From: Desulfosudis oleivorans
Lineage (GTDB): Bacteria; Desulfobacterota; Desulfobacteria; Desulfobacterales; SURF-7
Reading direction: 5' to 3'
DNA length: 52,134 nt
Assembly (NCBI GenBank): GCA_020723305.1
Contig: DYJC01000028.1
Span: 1-52,134, forward strand
The notes below the pieces were generated by a model. The model was not told where the DNA came from. It saw nothing but the letters and a program-made list of their open reading frames with translations, and ran no database searches. Position 1 is the stretch's first letter. Every line of letters begins with the position of its first letter. Positions 29,193-37,037 of this stretch are shown piece after piece. Made by a program: the position numbers and the translations under genes.

Positions 29193-30404
29193 TTACATCG
29201 ATCTTTTAACCAGTTTGATCAGCGTAATTTCAGAAGATGATCCCAGACGCAAGGGAGGCCCCCAATAGCCTGTGCCCCGGCTCACGTAAATATGCGTTCC
29301 CCTGTGCTGATCCAACCCGACAGTATAAGGCTGGGTCATTCCAACAAAAAAAGTCCAGGGAAAAAACTGCCCGCCATGGGTATGTCCTGAAATCTGCAAG
29401 TCAAAACCGGCATCTGCTGCCTGAAAAATACTCTTGGGCTGATGTGCAAGAAGGATTTTGTAATCCGAATCCGGTGCATTTTTCATAGCCTTCAACGGAT
29501 CGGAATGATGTTTTTCATCAAATCTGCCGCCCCTGTAGTCCGTAACACCGGCTACCAGAATCCGGGCTCCTTTTCTGGAAATCAGATGATGTTGATTCAA
29601 CAGCACCTGAAATCCAAGCGATCGGACATGGTGAACCCAGGAATCCACACCGGAATAATATTCATGATTCCCGGTGACAAAAAAACATCCGTCGGCGGCC
29701 TTGAGATCCGCCAAAGGGGCCACATCATACCGGAGCCTGTTCACCGAACCATCCACCAGGTCACCGGTCACCGCAACCATGTCCGGTTGCAGCAGATTTG
29801 CCTGTTCAACAACCGCCTCAATAAACGGGCGCTTTATTGTGGGGCTGACGTGGATATCGGTAAGCTGAACAATCCGAAAGCCATCAAGTCCTTCTGGAAG
29901 GTCTGTTACCGGAATCTCAACCGTTTTCACCTCCGGAATCCGTGTAGCATTTGCATACCCATAGCCGGTCAAAACACCTGAAACCGTCACAACCCCTGTA
30001 TTCACTGAATTGATTAAAAAACTTCTCTTTGAGGGATCCGGCAAAATGCCATTCTCCTGATCCCTTATTTTTGATTGAACATTTTTTCGATTCTTTAACC
30101 GGGAATACCCCCGAATCATCAGAAAGCAGATATCCCGGATCACCATGAATGTGAAAATAAAACTTAAAAAGCCAAGCCCGATATACCCGATCCGGGAAAA
30201 AACATCCACCACGGAATTTTCAAAACCATACCGCTGCAATAATATTGTCATCGGTATCGACACAATAATAAAAGCGATTGCAAACCGGATCAAATGTTTT
30301 TGCAATGGAGACAAACGAAAAAAACCAACCAGGCGCAAGGAAACATAATATGCAGCTGATCCGACGATGGATAAAAATAAGACAGAAAAAAGAAAAATCC
30401 CCAT
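29193..30404 (-). CDS. Membrane-anchored calcineurin-like metallophosphoesterase (YaeI-like)
   Basis: 403 residues. Four hydrophobic helices in the first ~105 residues plus one after a basic linker (near VNTGVVTVSGVLTGYGYAN) precede the phosphoesterase domain. Metal motifs are complete: DIHVSP, GDLVDG, GNHEYY, a His in LLAHQPKS and GHTHGG. The YaeI group removes phosphate from lipid A precursors in E. coli; here only the general phosphoesterase function is supported. ATG 30404 is preceded by GGAGG. The gene is divergent from the M24 peptidase gene and 77 bases upstream of mscS-like, possibly in the same transcript. Confidence 0.88.
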   Translation of the reverse strand: MGIFLFSVLFLSIVGSAAYYVSLRLVGFFRLSPLQKHLIRFAIAFIIVSIPMTILLQRYGFENSVVDVFSRIGYIGLGFLSFIFTFMVIRDICFLMIRGYSRLKNRKNVQSKIRDQENGILPDPSKRSFLINSVNTGVVTVSGVLTGYGYANATRIPEVKTVEIPVTDLPEGLDGFRIVQLTDIHVSPTIKRPFIEAVVEQANLLQPDMVAVTGDLVDGSVNRLRYDVAPLADLKAADGCFFVTGNHEYYSGVDSWVHHVRSLGFQVLLNQHHLISRKGARILVAGVTDYRGGRFDEKHHSDPLKAMKNAPDSDYKILLAHQPKSIFQAADAGFDLQISGHTHGGQFFPWTFFVGMTQPYTVGLDQHRGTHIYVSRGTGYWGPPLRLGSSSEITLIKLVKRSM

Positions 30405-30493
30405 AAAAAATCAACCTCCTGTCCACTCCCACGATAAGTAATCAAACGATCAACACGGCTGAAAATGAATCAATACGCTGAAAATCAATACCA

Positions 30494-30522
30494 TTGATTA
30501 AACAGATGGGATATTATATTGT
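30494..30522 (+). promoter_or_regulatory. Candidate promoter for the M24 peptidase gene
   Basis: TTGATT (30494-30499) and TATTGT (30517-30522) are separated by 17 bases, upstream of ATG 30581. The match to sigma-70 consensus is moderate. Confidence 0.35.
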
Positions 30523-30580
30523 TTTTCAAACAGAATACAGTGAAATTATTTTTAGTACCATAACTGAGGTGATCATTACC

Positions 30581-31780
30581 ATGTTCAATACCCAACACAA
30601 TATCCCAAAATCTGAATTGAAAAGTCGTATCCGAAAATTGCAGTCAGGCATGGTGGAAAAAAATATAAGTGGCGCCCTGATCATGCAGAATACGGATCTG
30701 TATTATTTTTCAGGTACAGCCCAGCAGGGTCAGCTCTATATTCCTTTCGAGGGAATGCCGCTGCTCATGGTACAAAAAGAGCTGGATCGGGCAAAAGCAG
30801 AATCTGCAATTGAGAATATTGTATCCATCGACAGCCCCAGTCAGATTCCGGATTGTCTGAAACAAAATAAAATCGATATGCCTCTAAACATTGGGCTGGA
30901 ACTGGATGTTCTGCCCACTGCTCTTTATTTTAAAATTCAAAAGCTGTTCCCGACAACCGGGATTGTGGATATATCGGATCAGATCCGGATGATCCGGGCG
31001 GTGAAATCCGACTGGGAGTTGGATATTATTGAGGAGGCCTCCCTGCTTGCCGACCAGGTGGCGGAAGGTGCACAGGAATTCATAAAAGAAGGAATTCCGG
31101 AAATCGAACTGGCGGGAAAAATCGAAGCCTTTGCACGCAAGCTCGGACACCAAGGAATCATCCGGATGCGTTTATGGGGAAGTGAATTGTTCTATGGCCA
31201 TCTGATGGCAGGCGCCTCTGCGGCCGTACCGAGCTATCTTTCTTCTCCCACAGGCGGAACCGGTGTCAGTACGGCCATTGCCCAGGGTCCAGGTCACCGG
31301 CCCATACAACGAAACGAGCCTATCCTGGTGGATTATGTTTTTGCTCTCCGGGGCTACCTTGCGGATCACACCAGAATTTTTTCTCTCGGGGAACTGCCGG
31401 AAGATCTGATGGCTGCTTATGATGCCATGCTGACAATTCAGGAAATGGTCAAGAAAATCGCTTTACCCGGAATCAGCACCGGAGATGTTTATGAGGCGGC
31501 CATTAAAAAAGCCGCTGAACTCGGATATGCGGACTACTTTATGGGAGCCGGCGAAAAACGGATCCGGTTTATCGGTCATGGAGTCGGCCTGGAACTGGAT
31601 GAGTTTCCGTTTCTCGCAAAAAACCAGAAACTCAAATTGCAGAAAAATATGGTGATCGCTCTCGAGCCCAAACTGATTTTTCCCGGCAAGGGGGTTGTGG
31701 GAATTGAAAACACTCATGTTGTTACGGAAAAAGGTTTGAGGCAACTCACTCGGTTCAAAGAAGAGATCACGATTCTTTGA
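30581..31780 (+). CDS. M24B family aminopeptidase P / Xaa-Pro dipeptidase
   Basis: 399 residues from ATG 30581, chosen because GAGGTG lies nine bases ahead. A creatinase-type N-terminal domain (to ~150) is followed by the pita-bread fold. Metal ligands are visible: Asp in ILVDYVFALRG, Asp in LADHTRIF, His in FIGHGVGLELDE, Glu in ALEPKLIF and Glu in GIENTHVV. The enzyme hydrolyses the bond before proline in peptides, in the cytoplasm. It is a single gene, convergent with the DUF4442 gene 12 bases away. Confidence 0.92.
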   Translation: MFNTQHNIPKSELKSRIRKLQSGMVEKNISGALIMQNTDLYYFSGTAQQGQLYIPFEGMPLLMVQKELDRAKAESAIENIVSIDSPSQIPDCLKQNKIDMPLNIGLELDVLPTALYFKIQKLFPTTGIVDISDQIRMIRAVKSDWELDIIEEASLLADQVAEGAQEFIKEGIPEIELAGKIEAFARKLGHQGIIRMRLWGSELFYGHLMAGASAAVPSYLSSPTGGTGVSTAIAQGPGHRPIQRNEPILVDYVFALRGYLADHTRIFSLGELPEDLMAAYDAMLTIQEMVKKIALPGISTGDVYEAAIKKAAELGYADYFMGAGEKRIRFIGHGVGLELDEFPFLAKNQKLKLQKNMVIALEPKLIFPGKGVVGIENTHVVTEKGLRQLTRFKEEITIL

Positions 31781-31792
31781 TGCAGGAGTTTT

Positions 31793-32257
31793 TCAGAATT
31801 TTTTCTTCAGGCTCACATACATGATAATCGTTGCCCGGAGAACCAGGACGCCGTTCATATCCTCAACCTCCACGGTAATAGGCAGCTCCATTGAATCCTG
31901 CCAGGCAATTTCTCCGAGCGTGCAGGAGGCGGTCAGATCTGTTCTGGCCACCTTCAGATACTCCACCCTCATCTCCTTGGGTATCCAGCGAAGATGAGAG
32001 GGAATGGAGCACTCCAGGACCGTGCCACCCACCAGCTCACACATATTACACATGGCGATGGCATGAACACTGTTGATATGGTTCCGGACTCTCCTTTTAT
32101 TTTTCATGAATATTTTCCCGAAACCAGGCTCAAGTTCGGTGAACACCGGACGAATGGTCTGAAAATACGGTGCTTTAAAGCAGATCAGCTTTGAAAAAAG
32201 AAGCTTCCCGAATGGAAAGCGGTTACACTTATCATATACAGCAAGCACCCTGTTCAT
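31793..32257 (-). CDS. DUF4442 hotdog-fold protein, thioesterase-like
   Basis: 154 residues. The NHINSVHAIAMCNMCELVGG block near residue 60 is the typical helix of DUF4442 and acyl-CoA thioesterase-type hotdog proteins, followed by a beta sheet. Substrate is unknown. The gene lies 12 bases after a MarR gene on the same strand and is presumably its target, so it may take part in handling an aromatic or fatty acyl-CoA. Confidence 0.8.
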   Translation of the reverse strand: MNRVLAVYDKCNRFPFGKLLFSKLICFKAPYFQTIRPVFTELEPGFGKIFMKNKRRVRNHINSVHAIAMCNMCELVGGTVLECSIPSHLRWIPKEMRVEYLKVARTDLTASCTLGEIAWQDSMELPITVEVEDMNGVLVLRATIIMYVSLKKKF

Positions 32258-32269
32258 CGTATTCTCCTT

Positions 32270-32689
32270 CTATTTGAATTTCTGGTGAAAAGAATCCAGC
32301 ATTCTCAGAAAAACCTTTACTTCTTCACTGGTAAATCCCTGTTTGATCATTTCATTGGTCTGATTTGCTATGACTTGAACTTTCCGGATTTCATCCTGAC
32401 CTTTTTCAGTAATGGAAATCAGATATTGCCTCCTGTCTTTTTGATTCATCCCTCGTTCCACCAGTCCCATATCCTCCAGACGATCCACCAGCCGTGTAAT
32501 CGTAGAATTGTCAATTTCCAGAAGTCCGCCCAGTTCGGTCATTTTCATGGTTCCTGTCTTCTTCAACAAAAACAGAATGCCCGCCTGCCCTGGCGACATG
32601 GCAATATCCTGGTTTTTCATCTGCTTCTGGACATAGGTTTTCAATCTTTGTCCTGCCCGGGAGAAATGAAACAGTAATCTGTCATCCAT
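32270..32689 (-). CDS. MarR-family regulator
   Basis: 139 residues with a winged helix: GQAGILFLLKKTGTMKMTEL, recognition helix IDNSTITRLVDRLEDMGLVE, then the wing (RGMNQKDRRQYLISITEKG). It is the first gene of a two-gene operon with the DUF4442 protein. A perfect inverted repeat lies upstream of it (32718-32748), inside its probable promoter, so autorepression is likely. The inducer is unknown. Confidence 0.9.
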   Translation of the reverse strand: MDDRLLFHFSRAGQRLKTYVQKQMKNQDIAMSPGQAGILFLLKKTGTMKMTELGGLLEIDNSTITRLVDRLEDMGLVERGMNQKDRRQYLISITEKGQDEIRKVQVIANQTNEMIKQGFTSEEVKVFLRMLDSFHQKFK

Positions 32690-32717
32690 ATGGAATCCTC
32701 ATTTGATCACATCAATA

Positions 32718-32760
32718 TTTGATATGATCAATAATTGACTATATCAAATAAAATGTCAAC
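32718..32760 (-). promoter_or_regulatory. Promoter and palindromic operator of the marR-DUF4442 operon
   Basis: A perfect 8-bp inverted repeat, TTTGATAT (32718-32725) and ATATCAAA (32741-32748), spaced 15 bases. A minus-strand TTGACA (32760-32755) lies just upstream of it, so a bound repressor would cover the core promoter. A second dyad (TGATCA ... TGATCA at 32704-32709 and 32725-32730) overlaps it. Confidence 0.55.
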
Positions 32761-32895
32761 CCATTTCCGGTTTTTATAATTTTTCCCCTGCCCACAAACC
32801 CCTGAAACCTTTCTTTCCAACCAAGCAATGGGTAATAAATTATATTATGGATTGATATAATTCATTTTTTTACTGACTCCTCCCATTACACGGCA

Positions 32896-32927
32896 ACCCT
32901 GGTTTCAACATCTCCATGAAACAGGGT
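32896..32927. other. Strong hairpin of unknown role
   Basis: Arms accctg-g-tttca and tgaaacagggt pair as an 11-bp stem with one bulged G and a loop of about nine bases. The bases after it (cctttcttttcgttt) are pyrimidine-rich but not a clean T-run. It lies upstream of the Fis-like gene and downstream of the marR promoter, so it may terminate stray transcripts or structure a leader. Confidence 0.4.
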
Positions 32928-33032
32928 CCTTTCTTTTCGTTTAAAACCAATTAAAAATAGAAGGTTATGAAAGAGTTCTGCATTGGCATTCTCCTTGCTC
33001 ATAATAGAAAAAAACCAACAGGAGAAAAAAAG

Positions 33033-33203
33033 ATGCCACTTGAATTTCATGAAACATTACCCACGATCCATCAATTGACAGTCCTGCTTATCAAAGAGGC
33101 CATGAAACGTTCCCTTGGTAATCTGGATAAAGCATCAAGGATGCTGGGGATCAGCAGACAAACCATCTTGAAATATGTCATGCAGGAGTTTAACCGGATA
33201 TAA
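33033..33203 (+). CDS. Stand-alone Fis-type helix-turn-helix protein
   Basis: 56 residues from ATG 33033, with AGGAG about nine bases ahead. The C-terminal 30 residues are the HTH_8 fold normally found at the end of NtrC-type activators and in Fis: AMKRSLGNLDKASRMLGISR, then TILKYVM. No AAA+ or receiver part is attached. It may be a small nucleoid or transcription factor, or the isolated DNA-binding domain of a larger regulator. A longer start at 32967 exists but has a poor ribosome site. Its end overlaps the convergent ybaK-like gene by 14 bases. Confidence 0.7.
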   Translation: MPLEFHETLPTIHQLTVLLIKEAMKRSLGNLDKASRMLGISRQTILKYVMQEFNRI

Positions 33204-33675
33204 ATTCTGAAATGCCGGCCAGTGTGCAGTCAAGGAGCTTTGAAATAACAGCCGGGTCCATTTTCAGCATGGTTCCCCTCTGCCCGGCATTGATTAAAAC
33301 CTGAGGAAAGACAAGCAGATCCTTCTCCATGACTACCGGCAACTGTCTTTTGGTGCCAAAGGGGCTGATCCCCCCGACCAGGTAACCGGTCACCTTTTCT
33401 GCATCCTTTTCCCCTGCCATGAAAACTTTCTTTATGGAGAGCACTTTTGCCAGCTTTTTCAGGGAAAGCTGACGATTGCCAGGCGTGAGAGCCAGACCAT
33501 ATTCATTTTCTCCCATTTCAAAAACAAGCGTTTTAATTGTCTGCTCAAGCGGAAACGACAAAGCCTGCGCGGCAAACGCAGCTCCCTTTTCCTGGTGGTC
33601 ATAGGTAATGACCTCATGAAAGACCTTCTGCTTCCGTAAAAATTGAATGGCTCTGGTAGACACCGCCTGCTTCAC
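33190..33675 (-). CDS. ybaK: YbaK/EbsC-type aminoacyl-tRNA deacylase
   Basis: 161 residues with the YbaK fold: GAAFAAQALSFPLEQTIKTL, the Lys-containing LVFEMGENEYGLAL, LKKLAKVL and YLVGGISPFGTKRQLPV, whose GGISPFG block is the YbaK signature. The enzyme clears mischarged Cys-tRNA(Pro) in trans. The start ATG 33675 overlaps the stop of the threonine aldolase gene by four bases, so the two are translationally coupled. Pairing an amino-acid editing enzyme with threonine/serine metabolism is a housekeeping-like arrangement. Confidence 0.87.
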   Translation of the reverse strand: MKQAVSTRAIQFLRKQKVFHEVITYDHQEKGAAFAAQALSFPLEQTIKTLVFEMGENEYGLALTPGNRQLSLKKLAKVLSIKKVFMAGEKDAEKVTGYLVGGISPFGTKRQLPVVMEKDLLVFPQVLINAGQRGTMLKMDPAVISKLLDCTLAGISEFISG

Positions 33676-34712
33676 GATTCGATTACTTTCTTTATGGCTG
33701 TCAAGGCTTCATCAATATCAGAGCGATCGATCATCCGGTGGGTCACGGCCCGCAACCGGCAAAGACCCGATTGAATAATCCTGACTCCCTTTTCTTCAAG
33801 CTGCCGGACAAATGCTTCTGCCGACAGGATTTTTATTGGATCGATATCAAAAAACACAATATTGGTTCGGACATCGTCCGGATTGATTATAATTCCATTG
33901 AACTCCGCAATTCCTTCTGCAAAAATACGGGCGTGTTCATGATCCTCCTCCAGACGGTCCACCATTTGGGTCAATGCAAGAATACCGGCAGCAGCCAGAA
34001 CTCCTGCCTGACGCATTCCTCCTCCCAGAACTTTGCGAACTCTCCTGGCCCGTTGAATAAAATCCGATGACCCGCAAACCATGGAACCAACGGGCGCAGA
34101 CAATCCCTTACTGAGACAAAAAGATATTGAATCAACACCCGGAAGCAGATCCTTTACACCTGTCTTTAAACAGATGGCGGCATTGAAAATTCTTGCCCCA
34201 TCCACATGAAGCAACAGTCCATGATTCTTGGCCAATCGGGAAGCCGCAGCCATGTAGTCCGGATCAAGGGGAGATCCATTGCAGCGGTTATGGGTGTTTT
34301 CGAGAACAAGCAGCCTGGAACGTGGAAAATGGATATTGTCTCCCCGAATCGCCGACTCCACTTCATTCAAATCCAGTGTGCCGTTCTTCTGATTGGCCAG
34401 GGTTCGGGAATGAATACCGCCAATGGCAGCAGACCCGCCCTGTTCATAAATATGAATATGGGACTGATCTCCCAGAATCATTTCATCACCACGGGTACAG
34501 TGCGACATCTGGCTGATTAGATTGGCCATAGTGCCGCTTGCAACAAACAATGCTTTTTCCTTACCGGTCATCTCCGCAGCCAAGGTCTCCAGCCGGTTGA
34601 CCGTTGGATCCTCTCCAAACACATCATCACCAACCTCTGCATTGGCCATGGCTTCTCTCATGGCCCGGGTCGGCAGGGTAACGGTATCGGAACGTAAATC
34701 GATTTTTTTCAT
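33672..34712 (-). CDS. ltaE: Low-specificity threonine aldolase (PLP)
   Basis: 346 residues of the normal family length. The N-terminal KIDLRSDTVTLPTRAMREAM and GDDVFGEDPTVNRLE motifs are diagnostic. The PLP Schiff-base Lys lies in SISFCLSKGLSAPVGSM; the Asp-Gly-Ala-Arg of HVDGARIFNAA packs on the cofactor. The enzyme cleaves threonine or allo-threonine to glycine and acetaldehyde in the cytoplasm. AAGGTG precedes ATG 34712. It is followed with a four-base overlap by the ybaK-like gene. Confidence 0.92.
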   Translation of the reverse strand: MKKIDLRSDTVTLPTRAMREAMANAEVGDDVFGEDPTVNRLETLAAEMTGKEKALFVASGTMANLISQMSHCTRGDEMILGDQSHIHIYEQGGSAAIGGIHSRTLANQKNGTLDLNEVESAIRGDNIHFPRSRLLVLENTHNRCNGSPLDPDYMAAASRLAKNHGLLLHVDGARIFNAAICLKTGVKDLLPGVDSISFCLSKGLSAPVGSMVCGSSDFIQRARRVRKVLGGGMRQAGVLAAAGILALTQMVDRLEEDHEHARIFAEGIAEFNGIIINPDDVRTNIVFFDIDPIKILSAEAFVRQLEEKGVRIIQSGLCRLRAVTHRMIDRSDIDEALTAIKKVIES

Positions 34713-34865
34713 ATGTTCACCTTTGTTGCATCATGATTGTATTCATTCCAGACCATCTGTAGCAGCTTTTCCCGCTCAGAACAAGCAACCGGAACATTTG
34801 TCCCTACCTTTAAAAAAATGAGATAAAATTATGTTGCTATCCACACATTATCTTACTAAGGTGAC

Positions 34866-34894
34866 TTGAATCATTGAAACGGCAAGAGTATAAA
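34866..34894 (+). promoter_or_regulatory. Promoter for the lipoprotein gene
   Basis: TTGAAT (34866-34871), 17-base spacer, TATAAA (34889-34894), about 40 bases ahead of ATG 34935. AAGGAG follows at the ribosome-site position. Confidence 0.5.
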
Positions 34895-34934
34895 TATGAA
34901 ATAATGAATAATCTCAATAGTAAGGAGTATTCTT

Positions 34935-35489
34935 ATGATCAAAATACCTTTTAAAATGATCCTGATCTCCATCTGTTTTTTTTCATTTTTTCTGTTTGCC
35001 TGTTCAGACAACGACGATATTTCCTCCACAGAAATGGCCGGGGATCGATCCCATAAAAGCGAAAAACAATCCAGCCTTCCGGAAAATGACGACAAGATAA
35101 CCATTTCTCAAGGTGTGTGGGGGAATGTCTGGTTCTGGGAAGGAGATCATATGCCATCCACGGATGAAAACTCCTCTACCGGTACGATCTCTCCAGTAAC
35201 AAGAGAAATTTATATCCATGAAGCAACGACCATTACGGATGTCACTGCAGCCCAGGGCCCTTCTTTTTATTCAAGAATCAATACTGCTCTCATCGCAACA
35301 ATCTCTTCCGATTCGGATGGATTTTATGAAGCAACCCTGCCACCCGGCGCCTATAGTATATTTGTAAAAGAAAATGATCTTTTTTATGCCAATTCATTCA
35401 CAGGCAATGGTGAAATCAACCTGGTCACCATTGAACAGGATCGTATTCAAAAATACCAGATCGACATTACCTATCAAGCGGCTTTTTAG
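34935..35489 (+). CDS. Hypothetical lipoprotein with a carboxypeptidase-regulatory-like domain
   Basis: 184 residues. A lipoprotein signal (ISICFFSFFLFACS) places the lipidated Cys at about residue 23. A polar Asp/Ser-rich linker follows. From ~residue 50 (ISQGVWGNVWFWEGDHMP) to the end the protein has the Gly-x-V, DGFYEATLPPGAYSIFVKEN pattern of carboxypeptidase regulatory/TTR-like domains. It should be anchored in the envelope. No partner genes are evident; it stands alone between divergent and convergent neighbours. The same kind of domain occurs in the giant Rhs protein, but I see no other link. Confidence 0.72.
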   Translation: MIKIPFKMILISICFFSFFLFACSDNDDISSTEMAGDRSHKSEKQSSLPENDDKITISQGVWGNVWFWEGDHMPSTDENSSTGTISPVTREIYIHEATTITDVTAAQGPSFYSRINTALIATISSDSDGFYEATLPPGAYSIFVKENDLFYANSFTGNGEINLVTIEQDRIQKYQIDITYQAAF

Positions 35490-35530
35490 GTGAATCGATT
35501 TTAAATCGCCTCCTGACAAAGTTTGCCCGG

Positions 35531-35959
35531 TTACCAGGATTTGCTCATCATTATATTCTTAATTTTTTCTTCAGATTTCTTCTCAACCAGAATCATTTTT
35601 TTCGCCTGGGCTTTCTGAATTTTTTCAGTCAGCTTTGATAAATCAGCCGGTTTTTCAACCAGATCCATTGCGCCCAGCTTCATGGCCTCGATTCCTTTTT
35701 CGACTGTAGCATGCCCGGTCAGCAGAATCACCTGAATCTCCGGTCTTTTTTCTTTCAATATTCTAAGTGCTTCCAGCCCATCCATTTCCGGCATCTGTAA
35801 ATCCAAAACAACCGCATCAAAAGAGCCTTCTTCCACAAGCTGTAATGCCTTTTTGGGAGATGTCGCTGTCTCAACATCCATCCCACGGTTTCGCATTCTT
35901 TCCGCCAGGGTATCGATAAATTCCTGTTCATCATCAACAAGCAATACTTTTTCAGTCAT
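35531..35959 (-). CDS. Single-domain response regulator (end of SulP cluster)
   Basis: 142 residues from ATG 35959, chosen because AGGAGG lies eight bases ahead. REC domain with acidic pair in LLVDDEQEF, acceptor Asp53 in VVLDLQMPEMDG, Thr in LLTGHATVEKG and Lys in LVEKPADLSKL. A charged C-terminal tail replaces any output domain, so it acts by protein contact or phosphotransfer. Last gene of the TetR-SulP-kinase cluster. The LTGHA and ALRILKEKRPEI sequences closely resemble the REC domain of the 38863-40083 protein. Confidence 0.9.
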   Translation of the reverse strand: MTEKVLLVDDEQEFIDTLAERMRNRGMDVETATSPKKALQLVEEGSFDAVVLDLQMPEMDGLEALRILKEKRPEIQVILLTGHATVEKGIEAMKLGAMDLVEKPADLSKLTEKIQKAQAKKMILVEKKSEEKIKNIMMSKSW

Positions 35960-36000
35960 TTGAATATCCTCCTTATTTTGGTTCACAAGCAGCAACCCCA

Positions 36001-36669
36001 TCATTTCTGATGCGAGCTGTCAAATACAAGGCACATCTCTGACCGCTCATCATTGATATCAAGATGTGCACCCAGTTTCTCAAGCATGATTTCAAGTTTT
36101 TCCATAATGAACATCTTCTGGTTCTGATTTTCCAGATCTTCAAGTTTCTTAAAGACAATTTCAATGTTATCTTCCTTCAATTGAAGAATTACTTCCACGA
36201 CCTTTTCAGGATTAACTGTTGCCATCGAAAAATCAAGGCACTGCCGGATTACCTGCATGAAAAAAAAGGGATTCGTTGTGATCATTATTTTTTTTTGCGG
36301 CAAAGTAAGATGAATCGAAACGCCCCGGTTGGCTGCCGACCGTTTTGCAAGTGCCAGGGTCAGAGACAGGGTTTCACTCAAATCGATATTTTTCTCCGGA
36401 ACATCCGAACTGTGAGCAAAACTGTTCAAATTTTTTACAATCGTGTCCGCCCGTTTGATCTGACCGGATATTTGTTGGGCAATTCGATCAATCCGAGCCG
36501 GGTCCAAGGGCTTCCCCTTTTGATTAAGCATGACCAGATCCTGCAGCAAACCGGCACTTTCATTCATGATGGCCAGACAATTTTTAATTTCATGGGATAC
36601 GGATGCCACGGTTTCACCAAAAAAACGAACCCCATCCTCGGAATGAATTGCAAATTTTGAATCGTTCAT
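36001..36669 (-). CDS. Histidine-kinase-like phosphotransfer protein with a degenerate ATPase domain
   Basis: 222 residues. The dimerisation helix is normal, with His26 in ASVSHEIKNCLAIMNESAGL. In the ATPase region the N-box is replaced by FFFMQVIRQCLDFSM and no G1 (DxGxG) or G2 (GxGxGL) motif is present. It therefore should not bind ATP and probably works as a phosphotransfer or scaffold partner for the adjacent kinase and receivers. Start ATG 36669 overlaps the upstream receiver gene by four bases (ATGA). It is the fifth signalling protein of the SulP cluster. Confidence 0.75.
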   Translation of the reverse strand: MNDSKFAIHSEDGVRFFGETVASVSHEIKNCLAIMNESAGLLQDLVMLNQKGKPLDPARIDRIAQQISGQIKRADTIVKNLNSFAHSSDVPEKNIDLSETLSLTLALAKRSAANRGVSIHLTLPQKKIMITTNPFFFMQVIRQCLDFSMATVNPEKVVEVILQLKEDNIEIVFKKLEDLENQNQKMFIMEKLEIMLEKLGAHLDINDERSEMCLVFDSSHQK

Positions 36670-37037
36670 ACACCACCCTGTTTTTGTAACACGTCATTCA
36701 TTTTTTCTATTAAAATTTCGATGTTGACGGGTTTGACAAGATAAAACTCCTTACCCGTTTCCGCGCTTCCGATATGATAGTAGTTATCCGAGCCATGTCC
36801 GGTCATAAAAATGAATTTCATTTTCGGATAACTTTCCTGCAATCGCCTTTTCAGTTTAAATCCATCTGTTTCGGGCATTTTTACATCCAGAACCGCAATA
36901 TCGTAAATATTCTGTTCTGCTTTGGATAGTGCGTCCTTGACGCTGCAAGCCCAATCAGAATCAACACCCCGAAATTTTAATCTCTCGGAAAGAGTCGAAA
37001 CCAACTCCTCTTCATCATCCACTAGCAGTACTCGCAT
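36666..37037 (-). CDS. Single-domain response regulator
   Basis: 123 residues, REC only: LLVDDEEEL, acceptor Asp51 in VLDVKMPETDG, Thr in FMTGHGSD and Lys in LVKPVNIEIL. AAGGAG precedes ATG 37037. It overlaps the sensor kinase gene upstream by 23 bases and the kinase-like gene downstream by four, so expression is tightly coupled. Without an output domain it presumably relays phosphate between the two kinase-type proteins. Confidence 0.9.
   Translation of the reverse strand: MRVLLVDDEEELVSTLSERLKFRGVDSDWACSVKDALSKAEQNIYDIAVLDVKMPETDGFKLKRRLQESYPKMKFIFMTGHGSDNYYHIGSAETGKEFYLVKPVNIEILIEKMNDVLQKQGGV

Noticed and set aside
35490..35530. cgatttt-aaatcg palindrome after the lipoprotein gene as a terminator
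   Set aside because: The arms leave almost no loop and there is no T-run, so it cannot form a typical terminator hairpin.
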